DNA of 21,857 bases from Emmonsiellopsis sp. PD_33 (lineage: Eukaryota > Ascomycota > Eurotiomycetes > Onygenales > Ajellomycetaceae). Below, piece after piece: positions 10,395-20,106 of this stretch (the first letter of the stretch is position 1; every line of letters starts with the position of its first letter). The stretch covers positions 1 through 21,857 of the forward strand of contig JANTQF010000478.1 in assembly GCA_032988165.1 (NCBI GenBank), written 5' to 3'. The position numbers and the translations under genes were made by a program. Below the pieces are notes generated by a model that made no database searches, was not told the DNA's origin, and saw nothing but the letters and a program-made list of their open reading frames with translations.

Positions 10395-10710
10395 TATCCT
10401 ATGCCTATCTGTCCGTCTGAAGCGTTTGTTTGTCTAGCTGATGTTTGTTTCTCCTTTTTTGGATTGGACGAGGTGGTTTCTCCGTTCTGCCTCTTGTACT
10501 TTTATGTCTAGCACCTTTTGCCTTCCCTCCATCCTTCCCCTCCTCATTCGTCCATCCATATCCACCCCGTTTGCCCCTCGTGGTTCGAACTTTGGCATAT
10601 ACGTGCGCGTGTATTAGGTATATATCTCTTCACTCTTCTTCATCAAAGCATAGGCCCGGAGTTGTCTTTTTTATATATCATAAATGGATCACAATCGGGA
10701 GGCTACTATT

Positions 10711-10763
10711 CCTCTCTTTCTCTTTTGCCATTTCTTTCTTTCTTCTTCTTCTTCTTATTTTTT
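10711..10763 (+). repeat. Pyrimidine-rich (CT) tract
   Basis: Almost pure C/T on the + strand, ending in CTT trinucleotide repeats and a T-run. It is interrupted only by GCCA and one A. It is low-complexity sequence downstream of pim1. Confidence 0.7.
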
Positions 10764-10991
10764 GGCGGGGCTCTTTGCGAACCTCCACGGCCAGTCCTGG
10801 GAAATGGGTGCTTGAACATGCATGGATGCAAAAAGACCAACAGAAGGAAGACCCTGCATCTGGAGATGTTTCTTTGGAATGGACGTGTCAGGTTTCTCCT
10901 TTATTCAAACTTCTCCCATGCTTATACTTCTCCGCAAACACCCACCCATCAAGAGTGCAGGGAGAACTTGTCAAGGAGCCCAATTACAACG

Positions 10992-11006
10992 CCGGAAATT
11001 TTCCGG
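10992..11006. repeat. Short palindrome with CCGGAAA arms
   Basis: Perfect 7-bp arms (CCGGAAA and TTTCCGG) flank a single T. A hairpin would need a larger loop, so a dimeric protein site is as likely as an RNA structure. No function is known to me. Confidence 0.5.
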
Positions 11007-11010
11007 AGTC

Positions 11011-11116
11011 GAGGAGAGCGGGGGTGGAAAGAAAAGAAAAGAATGAGAAAAAGACAAAAACCGATACCAAAGAAGCAAGGGAAAGATCAAAAAAAAGAAA
11101 GAAAAAAGAAAATAAC
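11011..11116 (+). repeat. Purine-rich (GA) tract
   Basis: About 105 bases dominated by A and G, with GAAAA and GAAA units. It is roughly complementary in composition to the pyrimidine tract 250 bp upstream. Confidence 0.65.
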
Positions 11117-11264
11117 TAACTATTTACACAGCTGTTAGTCATTCGAAATACCCCCCGCTTCGGCTTGCTTACTACTAACCTTCCTGTCCGTCTCTGTCCA
11201 ATACACAAGACAAAACATGCTGCAACTATCTCATATGACATATCCCAGCCCAATATATAAGCTT

Positions 11265-11286
11265 TGTATGTATGTACATACATACA
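11265..11286. repeat. 22-bp perfect palindrome of GTAT units
   Basis: The half-site TGTATGTATGT is followed directly by its exact reverse complement. It contains TGTACATA, which resembles a Pumilio-family RNA element when read as RNA. It may simply be two abutting GTAT/ATAC microsatellites. Confidence 0.7.
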
Positions 11287-13644
11287 GAGACCGAATCCAA
11301 CCTCGATATCAAGACCGAATCCCAATTTCATTTCCATCTCATCCCACCTGCCCCTCTTCACTCCCCATTAGCAAGTCTGCCATGTCATGGCATTCAGTCT
11401 CCGCTATCCCCGTCGCGCATCAAGTATGCTATCACCATCTATCTTGCACGATAAAGGTGTGTTCCGGCCGGTATGGAATGGAGGGTTTGTTAAGGGCAAG
11501 GCTGGTTTTTAAGCATTGGATGCTGAGGCTGTTTAGTATCGTGCTGTTTGCCCTGGTGCCGTAATGAGAGAGGAACTCGGCTTGGGGATTTTTAGTCGTT
11601 TGTTTTTTGAACCAAAATAAAATAAAATGGGCTGTGTATGCATGTAGTATGTATGTGCAGCCGTGGGGCGGGAGTTTCTTCCGAGTTTAGCTACCTACTA
11701 AGAACGAAACCGGCGGACTTGATCTTGTTGTAGAGAGCTAAATTGAGTTGTGACCTCTTAGGTAATATGACTATCAGCTCGTTCTGATTTCCTTTCAATA
11801 ACGGTAGCTGTTGCGAAACCAATGGGGATTATCTTTTGTGTTCTTGGAACCTAAATACGTCCACGTAAACTAGGGGGGAGGGGCAAAGGCGCGTGGCTTA
11901 CTCGCTCAGGCTTCTCTGAATTATTGGACTGCCGTGTTCTAGTTTGTTGTGTGATTGTTTATTCATTTACTTAATTTACCGCTGCTGCCCAATTGTGGAA
12001 CGTGGCGGGGATTCTAGTTATATATTTGGGACTGTTTTGTGCACCACTAAACGGGGTGGGAGTGGTTGCTTTCCTCCCCCTTTAATTGGTGCAGGTCTGT
12101 TGGACATTGGTTTCTGTTGCTATCTGGGGGGGATATGGAATCTTATGCTGGCGTTTCTAACAGAGTAGAAGTGAACAAACTTGATAAGGCTACGTTTTCT
12201 ATATCTGCCGGATGGCGGGAGGAAAAGGCACGGCCCTTCCCAACATTTGTATAGCGTGATCTTCTGAGAGCGCTGGCGGGACATCTATGGCGAGGCGACT
12301 TCCTTGATGGGAGCTGCCAGCGGAAAAATCCTGGGCTTGTGTAAAATTAGCTGTCCCACACCCGGAAATGAGAGGCAATATAGCGGCGGAGGCCGTGGGT
12401 AGTTGCCTAGCTCGTAACGGGAGGAATCGTTTGACGAGTGGGATATAGAGTTGAATCGAGAGAGAGTAAGATCGACTCGAAGTGATGCAGATGCAGGATG
12501 GAGGAGGCAATCGTGAGGGGTGATAGTCCATTCCTCCTATCATGTTAGTAATATCTTAGGCCGCATCAAGGGTAGCCACCCCATTAGGAGAGGAAGGAAA
12601 TGAAATGAAATGGGACGAAGGAAATGAAGCCCCTGTGTAGTCGAATTGCGGTCAAGACGCGGTCAAGCCAAGCATTGCCTTGTCCCGCAGAGAAGAGATC
12701 GAGAAGACAGTTCGACGATTCCCAACAAAAATCTAGTCCCGGTTTTTTCATTTAACTGAGAGCAAGGTTTGTCAGTAAGGAGGTACTTGATATTATCGCT
12801 TTCATTGGATGGGGTTAGCTGTGGCAGTACCTCATTGTTCCTTGTAAGCTGCCTTCATCAGGGCGAAGTTGGGGCTTTGTGCCTGACAGCTTGACATTTT
12901 TATAGATTTCTTCACTGCCTTGGGCGCGACTCAATCCGAAACAAGGCGGGGAGGGGCCAACACATCAACAATGCCAACATGAAGCGGGACAAAGAAGGGC
13001 AGCCTCCCCAAGGCCCAGTTGCTTAGTTAGATAAAGGTAATTCAAGCTATCAATGAGAAGATGAAAAAAGATTGATGCTCTCAAACATGGCTTCTTCTAT
13101 GTCGTTGTTTAAAGTATTTTATGTTCAGTTGCGATACCAAACATGAAACCGAGTCTGGTGGAAAGGAGCGCCCAAAGAGGAAAGGAGGGGCAAGATGGAG
13201 GGGTGAGGTGGTGTATCTAAATCATCAACGTGGCGGCAGGCTATCAACAAAGGATTAAGTTAGTCAAGTGGCGCCGAGAATGGAAGACCAGGCGGATATC
13301 GCGAAAAGGGACAATAATAATGGAAACACCAGCAGCACGGCGAGGCCACCTGTAAGAGCCCGCAATGCGGTCTGGTTGAGGGGGTTGATGCCTGTCCTTC
13401 CCCCCAGTCCCGACGACGGTTGGGGGATCTAGAATCCGGATGTTCAATTGGTGCCAACGCATTGAGAAGATTGACTAAGGGCTGCATAAATATGTAGAAG
13501 ACAGGCAGACGAACGAACAACCAGCCTTATCTAACGTCGCCCAACCCTCAAACCCCACAGCAAATCAGTCTCGCGGAAATGACTGGGAGAATTTGAGGGG
13601 AATGACGAAAGAAGTGGCCTGCCGGGGCCTGATTGGAACGGCTG

Positions 13645-13680
13645 TTTTGGCGGCTCGTTTTGGCGGCTCGTTTTGGCTGC
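13645..13680 (+). repeat. 13-bp direct tandem repeat
   Basis: TTTTGGCGGCTCG occurs twice exactly (13645-13657, 13658-13670) and is followed by a partial third copy, TTTTGGCTGC. No gene spans it. Confidence 0.75.
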
Positions 13681-14621
13681 GCCATGGATTATTAAGTTGG
13701 TTAGCTCCCAGCCAGCAGAAAAGAGGGCTCGTGGGATGCAGCATCGATTGATTTTATTTAATGAGGAACTGTGACATGTCAACAGGGCCGTGGAGCAGCA
13801 GCATTGAGTCCACTGTCGCAATCTCTTCGAATAGAGAGAGGCAGCCAGGATGATCGGAATGTCCCGTAGCTCAGGCTGTGGGAATCGCACTCAGCAACGG
13901 TATTGAGCGTAAATGGACATAGAATTTAACTTCTTTGGTTCTGGTTATGGGCCCGAAAGGCTTCCAGAAGATATCCCGGTACATGTAGCAAGGTGGCACA
14001 ACAAGCCGCCAGGGGGGTACCGCTCCGTAGTCCGTACCGTGCCGCCGCCCTTGAAGGTGGCAGGGAATCTTATTAGACAGTTCATTTTCGTTCATCCGTT
14101 TGTTTCCCTGCCTGGGATGCGCTCCGTTTAGGTCGTCATGCATAAACAGTCGGTTTAGAACGGCCTGTTTTCTGTCAGTGCGCTGTGTCTTGAACTCTCA
14201 GCTCGGATCCTTACCTGCCAGTAGTCTACTCGTGGCCTTTTCTCGCGCTTCGGCAGAGCAGCGCACTTGGAGCCCAGCAGGGGTTGTGCGCGGATTGATG
14301 AAGCTGCGTGGTGGTTGGTGGTTAAAAAATCTCAAGACCAGCACATCAGCCTCATTTTTCTGTGTTCGACAACCAACCTCCTCCACCACCACAACGTCCA
14401 CAAAACAGCCTTTGATCCCCAAACACGCCCGGCGCGATTCTGCCATTGTCAGCTCTGCTATATTCCGCAATTGATATCAACCCGGGCACTGTCCTTTGTC
14501 GCCCTCCTTTGTCGGCTTGTCACGCATCGAAACACTCCTTGTCCGGGCCTTTCCTCTGCCTTTTTCGCTGGCATGAACCGGAACAATGATTCAATACTGA
14601 CGATATCCGCAGTCGATTGAA

Positions 14622-14627
14622 TATAAA
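14622..14627 (+). promoter_or_regulatory. TATAAA box upstream of the kinase gene
   Basis: An exact TATAAA, 163 nt before the kinase ATG. If it is used, transcription would start near or a little after 14650 and the leader would be short, skipping the ATG at 14639 but keeping those at 14678 and 14694. Confidence 0.4.
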
Positions 14628-14677
14628 TTCTGCTGCAGATGCATCGAAGCCAGTTACACCACTTTACCCATACCCAG

Positions 14678-14824
14678 ATGCACCTATCTGCACATGGACA
14701 CCGCCTATTCTATTTTCTTTTGAGCGACCGATCTGTAACCCGCCCCCCACCCCCAGACACAGAGCCGGCTATATCTAACTACCTTTATTATGGACAGTAC
14801 GAGAGTGCCTCGCCGGGTGTCTAG
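14678..14824 (+). other. Upstream ORF overlapping the kinase start
   Basis: An ATG at 14678 opens 48 codons that end at 14824, past the kinase ATG and in another frame. The same frame has an earlier ATG at 14639. The -3 base at 14678 is C, so the start is weak and leaky scanning to the main ATG is likely. It may dampen translation. Confidence 0.35.
14694..14723 (+). other. Nine-codon upstream ORF
   Basis: ATG..TGA encoding MDTAYSIFF in the presumed leader of the kinase gene, 66 nt before the main ATG. The -3 base is C, a weak context. Confidence 0.3.
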
Positions 14825-17800
14825 ATCTCCCGCCTCGCGGTTGACAAGCCAGAGCTTGCGCCAAGCCGTGCTGTGCTGCACGGACGACTCGATGGACAGA
14901 CCTGGCACCCCAACCCAGCCCTTATTCCTCATGTCTGACCGCCACCAGAAGATTCCTCCTCCATATCCGTGGAGTATGCTGGAACGATTGCGATTCTGGG
15001 GAAAGGGTAGCCGCCCCCGATCCACGTCCCTGACTTCCGAGGATCCCCGAGATTCGAAAGCCCGCAACCCTGCCAGTGAGATCAGTTGTCTAGGCGCCAG
15101 CTCGAACAACAATCCTCCTTCCAGACCTCTGTCAAATGGGGTTGCGGTGGCCCTGCCACGACAACCTACTTTCAACAGGACACAAGAGGAACAACACCAT
15201 AACCTAGTGCCTCATCCCTCCTCCCGTTCCCGCCGTGCTAGGTCCGTTGGCGGTCGAGCTCCATCTCGTAGCCGTTCCTGTGCTTTACCGTCATCATCCC
15301 TAGTATCTGCCTTACGATCGTCCTTACAGGATGAGGGCGGACAGTACCATGATGGTATTTCAACGCCTATTCGTTCCTTGGACGACGATGAGAGGTCTCG
15401 ATATGAGGCCGAATATGAGCCGGCCCTCTATTCCGACGATGACTCGTCTATGGGCGGAGATGACTCGCAAGATGCTTTGGAGCTAGAGATGGATCAGAAA
15501 TGGATATTGAACCTGAGCATGCATTTCCGCGACCACTCTGACAAAGAGAAATTTTTCATCACCTATCTGGAGACCCCGACTAAGTGGCGGAGAGTGACGG
15601 TGTCTTGCAATTACCGGAATGCGGAGCCAGATTCCCTTGAGCAGCTTCTCAAAGAGCTGTACTACCAGCGTGATAAAGGTTTACGAATATACGAATCGAT
15701 CCGTGGTTCGATATCAGAGATCCAATTCTACGATACAGTGACAAATCTAAAACTCGAGACCCGTGACGGCAGGCTTCATGTCCATGTTACTGAGGACATG
15801 AATGAGATTATCCAGTATCCATCAAAATCTATCGTCCAGCATTTGTCACCAAGCTTCGTCCGGGAAAGCGAGGTTGCTTTTTCCACTCACCTGTCTGGAT
15901 TTGCGTATGAGGTCAAACATAACGGCAAGGATTACGTCATGAAGGAAATCCCAGGCCCGGACACAGTGGATGAATTTCTATACGAAGCCAACGCGTTACA
16001 TGCCCTATTGGGCTCTCGCTGTGTAATTCCGTTCAGACATATTGTCGTGGATGATGACATGCTTCTGGTCAAAGGTCTTCTCATTGATTTTGCCGAACAG
16101 GGTGCCTTGGTTGATTTGTTTTACGATCACAAGGGAAAGATTGAGTGGTCTCGACGAGAGCGCTGGGGGAGACACATCATCGAAGGCCTTGCAGAAATCC
16201 ATGAAGCTGGGTTCGTTCAGGGTGATTTTACCTTGTCGAACATTGTCGTTGATGCATATGACAACGCGAAAATCATTGATATCAACAGAAGGGGATGTCC
16301 GGTTGGCTGGGAACCTCCAGAGTTTACGGCCAAAATCAACAACAAACAGCGTATATCAATGTTTATTGGAGTCAAATCCGATCTCTACCAATTAGGAATG
16401 ACTCTGTGGGCACTTGCTATGGAGGAAGACGATCCTGGTAGAAGAAAGGCGCCGTATACCATTCCGGCCGAAATGGACATTCCTGATTATTTCCGAAACA
16501 TTGTTGACATCTGCTTGAGCAGCAGACCCCAGGATCGACTATCCGCAAAAGAACTACTTACTTTACTTCCTCCAATCAAGGGCGAGGCCACTCTTAGAGG
16601 GGTAGAACGGCCTTCTATTCCTCCCGTGAATATTCCAGAAGATGCAGCAGACATAGCTGAGGACCTCCCTAACCGGAATGACGAGTACTTGGAGCAACCT
16701 ACTAACACTATCCCATCAACTAGTGGACCTTGTTTGATACCCGACTCGGAGCAACCCTTGGGACACCACGCACAATCAGAACCACATGCACGCGATTCCA
16801 CTGGTTCCACACCAAATCCCGAAGCCGAACCTACTCCCCCGACTTTGGAGTCCGAGAACACCAACGTTACCATGGAGTCCAAGGCGAGTGAAATTGAATT
16901 AGAATTCCCGTCAGATGAGATTTTATCACCAGGTTTCCAAAGGAGGTTCCTCATCCCAGGCTCTAACGTTGCATCCACCGTCCCTGGAATCCTCGTGGGT
17001 GTCGGGCATCACTCCTCTATTACAATTGGAGCCGGCTCAGAACAAGTTGATGAGCACACGATGGTTCCCTATTCTTATACCGATGATGGCTACTCCAGAA
17101 TGAGTCGTTCGGATACTGAGATGACTGAATGGACGGAATCACAACGCAGAAATTTACATTCTGGACTGCAGCGATCCATGCATACAAGTTGTGAGGACTT
17201 AGCCGCTCTTCCTTTCCCTATTAGGCCAGCAACAAGCGTGACGCCCGTATCACAGGATTCCAGGCATTTAACGTCGGATTCTGATACCCCAATTCCTCCG
17301 TACCCTGATTCCCCTGCCCTGGGCGGGGAGTCTTCCCCACTTCAAGCTTGCTCGCTTGGCCATTTACAGGACCTTGCAATGCCAGACCTTCCGCTTGAAG
17401 ACCCCCCTAAAGACTCACGGAGTCTTCTGGCCCACTATGAACCGTGTGATAAGCTTGCATGCTCGAAATTGCCGATTAATCCTTGTTTTAAGAACTGCCC
17501 TCCCTGCGACAGGTTGTGTTGTTCGCGTCTGCCAATTAATCCTGGCTTCAAGGATCCTCCAGTCCTCCAGAAGAATATTGAAACTAGCCTAGCTCGGGTC
17601 GGCGAACAACTTTGCAGACCAGAGCCGAGGAATAGATCGGCTTCTGGGGATCTTCTCTTGGAAGACAATGCTGAAAGCGAACCGATTGAGGCCGGCGACG
17701 ATCTCCCTGGATCAGAGTTGCCCCAAGACACGTTGACTTCTGAGGATCTTCTTATATTAGAGAAGAAGATTGAAACATTCCCAGCCAAAACCAGCGATGA

Positions 17801-18131
17801 TTCCGCTGGACCACGGCTTCTGCAGGGCACGTTGACGTCTGAGGATCTTCTTTTATTGGAAAAGAAGATTGAAACAGACCCAATTGAAGCCAGCGAGGAT
17901 CTTTCTGCCTCCTCCCTGCCACATTGCTCGAAAGCTGCAGACTTTACTGGGGCCCAGCACAGCATCATGGCCGTGTATGAGCCATGCCAAAATCTCTTCT
18001 GCTCGGAATTGCCGATCAACCCTTGTTTTGAGAACCGCCCGCCTTGTCCAGATGAACGCATATCTTGCCTGCCCTTGCCTCTCAACCCCGCATTCAAAGA
18101 TCCCCTTCAACTACCGCTAATTACAATATGA
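14790..18131 (+). CDS. Divergent protein kinase with repeat-bearing C-terminal tail
   Basis: Single exon, 1113 residues. The ATG has A at -3 and G at +4. Residues 1 to about 230 are Ser/Arg/Pro-rich and likely disordered. A kinase fold spans about 350-605. I see the ATP-site Lys385 (YVMKEI), the helix-C Glu399 (YEANAL), a catalytic loop VQGDFTLSN with D479 and N484, D497 in DIN where DFG is usual, PPE in place of APE, and SDLYQLGMTLWAL as the F helix. The Lys, Glu and both Asp are present, so activity is plausible. A Gly-rich loop is not evident and HRD reads QGD. The DINRRGCPVGWEPPE stretch looks like a fungal-specific kinase group. Residues 620-880 are acidic and Ser/Pro-rich; the last 230 carry internal repeats. 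The substrate is unknown. Confidence 0.85.
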   Translation: MDSTRVPRRVSRSPASRLTSQSLRQAVLCCTDDSMDRPGTPTQPLFLMSDRHQKIPPPYPWSMLERLRFWGKGSRPRSTSLTSEDPRDSKARNPASEISCLGASSNNNPPSRPLSNGVAVALPRQPTFNRTQEEQHHNLVPHPSSRSRRARSVGGRAPSRSRSCALPSSSLVSALRSSLQDEGGQYHDGISTPIRSLDDDERSRYEAEYEPALYSDDDSSMGGDDSQDALELEMDQKWILNLSMHFRDHSDKEKFFITYLETPTKWRRVTVSCNYRNAEPDSLEQLLKELYYQRDKGLRIYESIRGSISEIQFYDTVTNLKLETRDGRLHVHVTEDMNEIIQYPSKSIVQHLSPSFVRESEVAFSTHLSGFAYEVKHNGKDYVMKEIPGPDTVDEFLYEANALHALLGSRCVIPFRHIVVDDDMLLVKGLLIDFAEQGALVDLFYDHKGKIEWSRRERWGRHIIEGLAEIHEAGFVQGDFTLSNIVVDAYDNAKIIDINRRGCPVGWEPPEFTAKINNKQRISMFIGVKSDLYQLGMTLWALAMEEDDPGRRKAPYTIPAEMDIPDYFRNIVDICLSSRPQDRLSAKELLTLLPPIKGEATLRGVERPSIPPVNIPEDAADIAEDLPNRNDEYLEQPTNTIPSTSGPCLIPDSEQPLGHHAQSEPHARDSTGSTPNPEAEPTPPTLESENTNVTMESKASEIELEFPSDEILSPGFQRRFLIPGSNVASTVPGILVGVGHHSSITIGAGSEQVDEHTMVPYSYTDDGYSRMSRSDTEMTEWTESQRRNLHSGLQRSMHTSCEDLAALPFPIRPATSVTPVSQDSRHLTSDSDTPIPPYPDSPALGGESSPLQACSLGHLQDLAMPDLPLEDPPKDSRSLLAHYEPCDKLACSKLPINPCFKNCPPCDRLCCSRLPINPGFKDPPVLQKNIETSLARVGEQLCRPEPRNRSASGDLLLEDNAESEPIEAGDDLPGSELPQDTLTSEDLLILEKKIETFPAKTSDDSAGPRLLQGTLTSEDLLLLEKKIETDPIEASEDLSASSLPHCSKAADFTGAQHSIMAVYEPCQNLFCSELPINPCFENRPPCPDERISCLPLPLNPAFKDPLQLPLITI
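17434..18110 (+). repeat. Intragenic repeats coding the kinase C-terminal tail
   Basis: Two repeat types alternate. Type A carries a Cys-rich start and LPINPxF: YEPC..CSKLPINPCF, then CCSRLPINPGFKD, later YEPC..CSELPINPCF and LPLNPAFKD. Type B is about 33 residues with EDLLxLEKKIET; the two clear copies start at 17733 and 17832 (99 nt apart), with a diverged copy from about 17643. The layout is A-A, B-B-B, A-A, so the flanking A pairs look like a duplicated block around the B array. Confidence 0.85.
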
Positions 18132-18862
18132 CTCTAAGAACCCCAATACATTTCGAACGCGATTTCCAATTGTCTTCCAAGGATCCGCCCTAATTGGATG
18201 ATAAGATTGTCCATTCTCCCTATTCCAAAACAGCCAATCAAAACTACCCACTTGATTTCTTATACCGGCTTAACCTATACGAGGAGACAATGTCGAAGCC
18301 GTTCTCGCAGAGATTCGAAGCCGTTGCCACTTAAAAGCCACGAGGTATCATTTGATTCACTTGTCCTGTCCAATGGCAAACCTTCAATTTCTCCCCGTTA
18401 GCTCGTCTCCAAGGAAGGCCAACAACTTGTCCTCAGAACCGTTCCAAGTGCCTCATCGTGTCGAGTCAAGCCGAGGCCCTGTGCCCAACTTTCCGAAAGA
18501 TACCCATCCGTGATACCCCATAGATAATTGCGATTCGCTTCTACAACCCCATGGCTTCAGAACTCTTCGTTCCCTGTATTACCTTACGAAAACACCACTG
18601 TACCCTCAGTTTCTATGTCCTCATTATGCATAAACCCCTTATATTTCCATTTCGGCAACGAGATCATTCTATTCAACGACAGACCATTCAAAAAAGATTA
18701 AATGGGAGTTTTACGGGTTGGATAAGGACCCTCTGACTAGGTCTCGCTTTTTCATGCTGCGTCTGACGTTTTTAATATTATTTCTTTTCTTTGGGTTGGA
18801 TCCTGATGCCTTATTTTTGGGGCGCTCCGCGTGTCTTGCTTTCTCTGTTGTATGCTACCCAA

Positions 18863-18868
18863 AATAAA
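18863..18868 (+). terminator. Candidate kinase poly(A) signal
   Basis: AATAAA on the + strand about 730 nt past the kinase stop. That would be a long 3' UTR, so an earlier non-canonical site is quite possible. Confidence 0.25.
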
Positions 18869-19987
18869 AGGCATCGAGTGCGGCCCAAATTGTTTTATCT
18901 TACTACGCTTCTCTCTTTGGCTTGGTCATGGTCTTATGCGTCTTGTTTCTAGCCTTTGTATTTTCCAGTATTTTTTGGCCGTATGAGGGACCTAGTATTT
19001 CTTCGGGCTTAACGATCATGATGACAATTTTAATTCCCCCCTTATTTCAAATACATGATATCTTCCTTGCCTTAAGTTTCTAACTTTGTTTTCCCACACA
19101 TCCTTCTCGGTGGCTTTTTGATTCTTCATTTTCTCCAAAGCTCGAAAATCCGAGCAGACAGATTGAGGCATGGCAACAAGCCTGAGCATTTGGCCCAATT
19201 GCCAAACCAACCTTGCTTCCAAGCACACACATACAGAGAGAGAGAGGGGTTGATTTAAAACCGGGCCGGACGGTATGTATGTATCCCATCCGACTCCAAA
19301 CGCCCCCTCCCGAGCGTGTAACCACTCCAGCCCACCTGCGGGGAAGGATAAAATAAACGAATCAATAGACTGATTCCAACCCTGGGTCACTACATAGGTC
19401 ATGGACACATCTAACGCAGCCAAGACAATAACGACAACTCCAAATCTTCCCTCGTCCCGTTTTCAAACCATGGCTGCCAGTGAGTGAGTGCATAACGCAA
19501 ACCTTCGGCAGTTGCCCCCGTTATGTATCGAACGAATCGACGACCAGCCAGGTGGCCAACTGTCTCTGGACGCATACGATGATATCCATTCCGCCTGCTG
19601 CGCAAGACCCGGTTTGTTTGATTGATTGCATATATTCACATTCCCCTACCTCACCCTTGCGTATTAACTCGGTCCAATACTATGCTGTGGAGCCCGTTTG
19701 GGCGGCATATGATGACCGATGACGATGATATCCCTCTGGCTTTTCTGATTATACATGAAGAAACGATTTCCTTTTGCTCTATATTCCTTTTTTTTTTTAT
19801 CTTGGATGGAATTTTGATGTTTGGATTTTGTGCGGTTTTCTCTTCTCCCTTTTCTTATACAAGATATCCCTTTCATAACTGATAGATAACTAATGAAGGG
19901 CGTTTATTCCTGATTATCGCGACCCATGCATACATGTGTACTTTTCATTCTTCGTTTACCCCGCTGATACTGTGTTTATATAGCTAT

Positions 19988-19993
19988 TTTAAT
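19988..19993 (-). terminator. Candidate F-box gene poly(A) signal
   Basis: ATTAAA on the minus strand, about 114 nt past the stop of the F-box-like gene. Confidence 0.3.
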
Positions 19994-20106
19994 AAGATTT
20001 GGACAAGTAAATGCAACCATAGAGAAGCTTACTGATTAGGGTTGTTATCAGAATATGGTTCAACAATATCCCCAGAAGAAACGCTAGTTAGAACAATCCG
20101 TACCTA

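Larger units (their letters stand above)
10361..14789. other. 4.4-kb intergenic region, no protein gene supported
   Basis: The longest open frames here (10445-11119 and 10518-11138 on +, 13531-13890 and 12199-12543 on -) are low in complexity, mostly lack an ATG, and show no domain I recognise. The region holds a pyrimidine-rich tract (about 10711-10763), a purine-rich tract (about 11011-11116), two short palindromes, AATAAA-like clusters near 11616-11630, GAAAT microsatellite sequence near 12597-12612 and a 13-bp tandem repeat near 13645. The right end should carry the promoter and leader of the kinase gene. Long UTRs or non-coding transcripts are possible. Confidence 0.55.
18132..20106. other. 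Convergent intergenic region, no gene supported
   Basis: About 2 kb between two genes that point at each other, so it should hold both 3' UTRs. It is T-rich, with CA/GA dinucleotide repeats near 19223-19247 and a T-run near 19788. The open frames here (for example 19016-19423 on the minus strand) are short, often lack a proper ATG and show no domain I recognise. Confidence 0.55.

Noticed and set aside
10575..10600. GGTTCGAAC resembling a tRNA T-loop
   Set aside because: The flanking bases do not form a T-stem, and no acceptor or anticodon arm fits around it.
10445..11138. Two overlapping + strand open frames of 224 and 206 codons after pim1
   Set aside because: Both start at TTG, and their sequence comes from the pyrimidine and purine tracts, which give Ser/Pro/Phe and then Lys/Glu runs. 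No family resemblance.
12199..12543. A 114-codon minus-strand frame with a true ATG
   Set aside because: No recognisable motif, biased composition and no supporting splice or neighbour evidence. It is kept only as a weak possibility.
19016..19423. A 135-codon minus-strand frame between the kinase and the F-box gene
   Set aside because: It starts at TTG, has no domain, and covers low-complexity 3' flanking DNA including CA/GA repeats.
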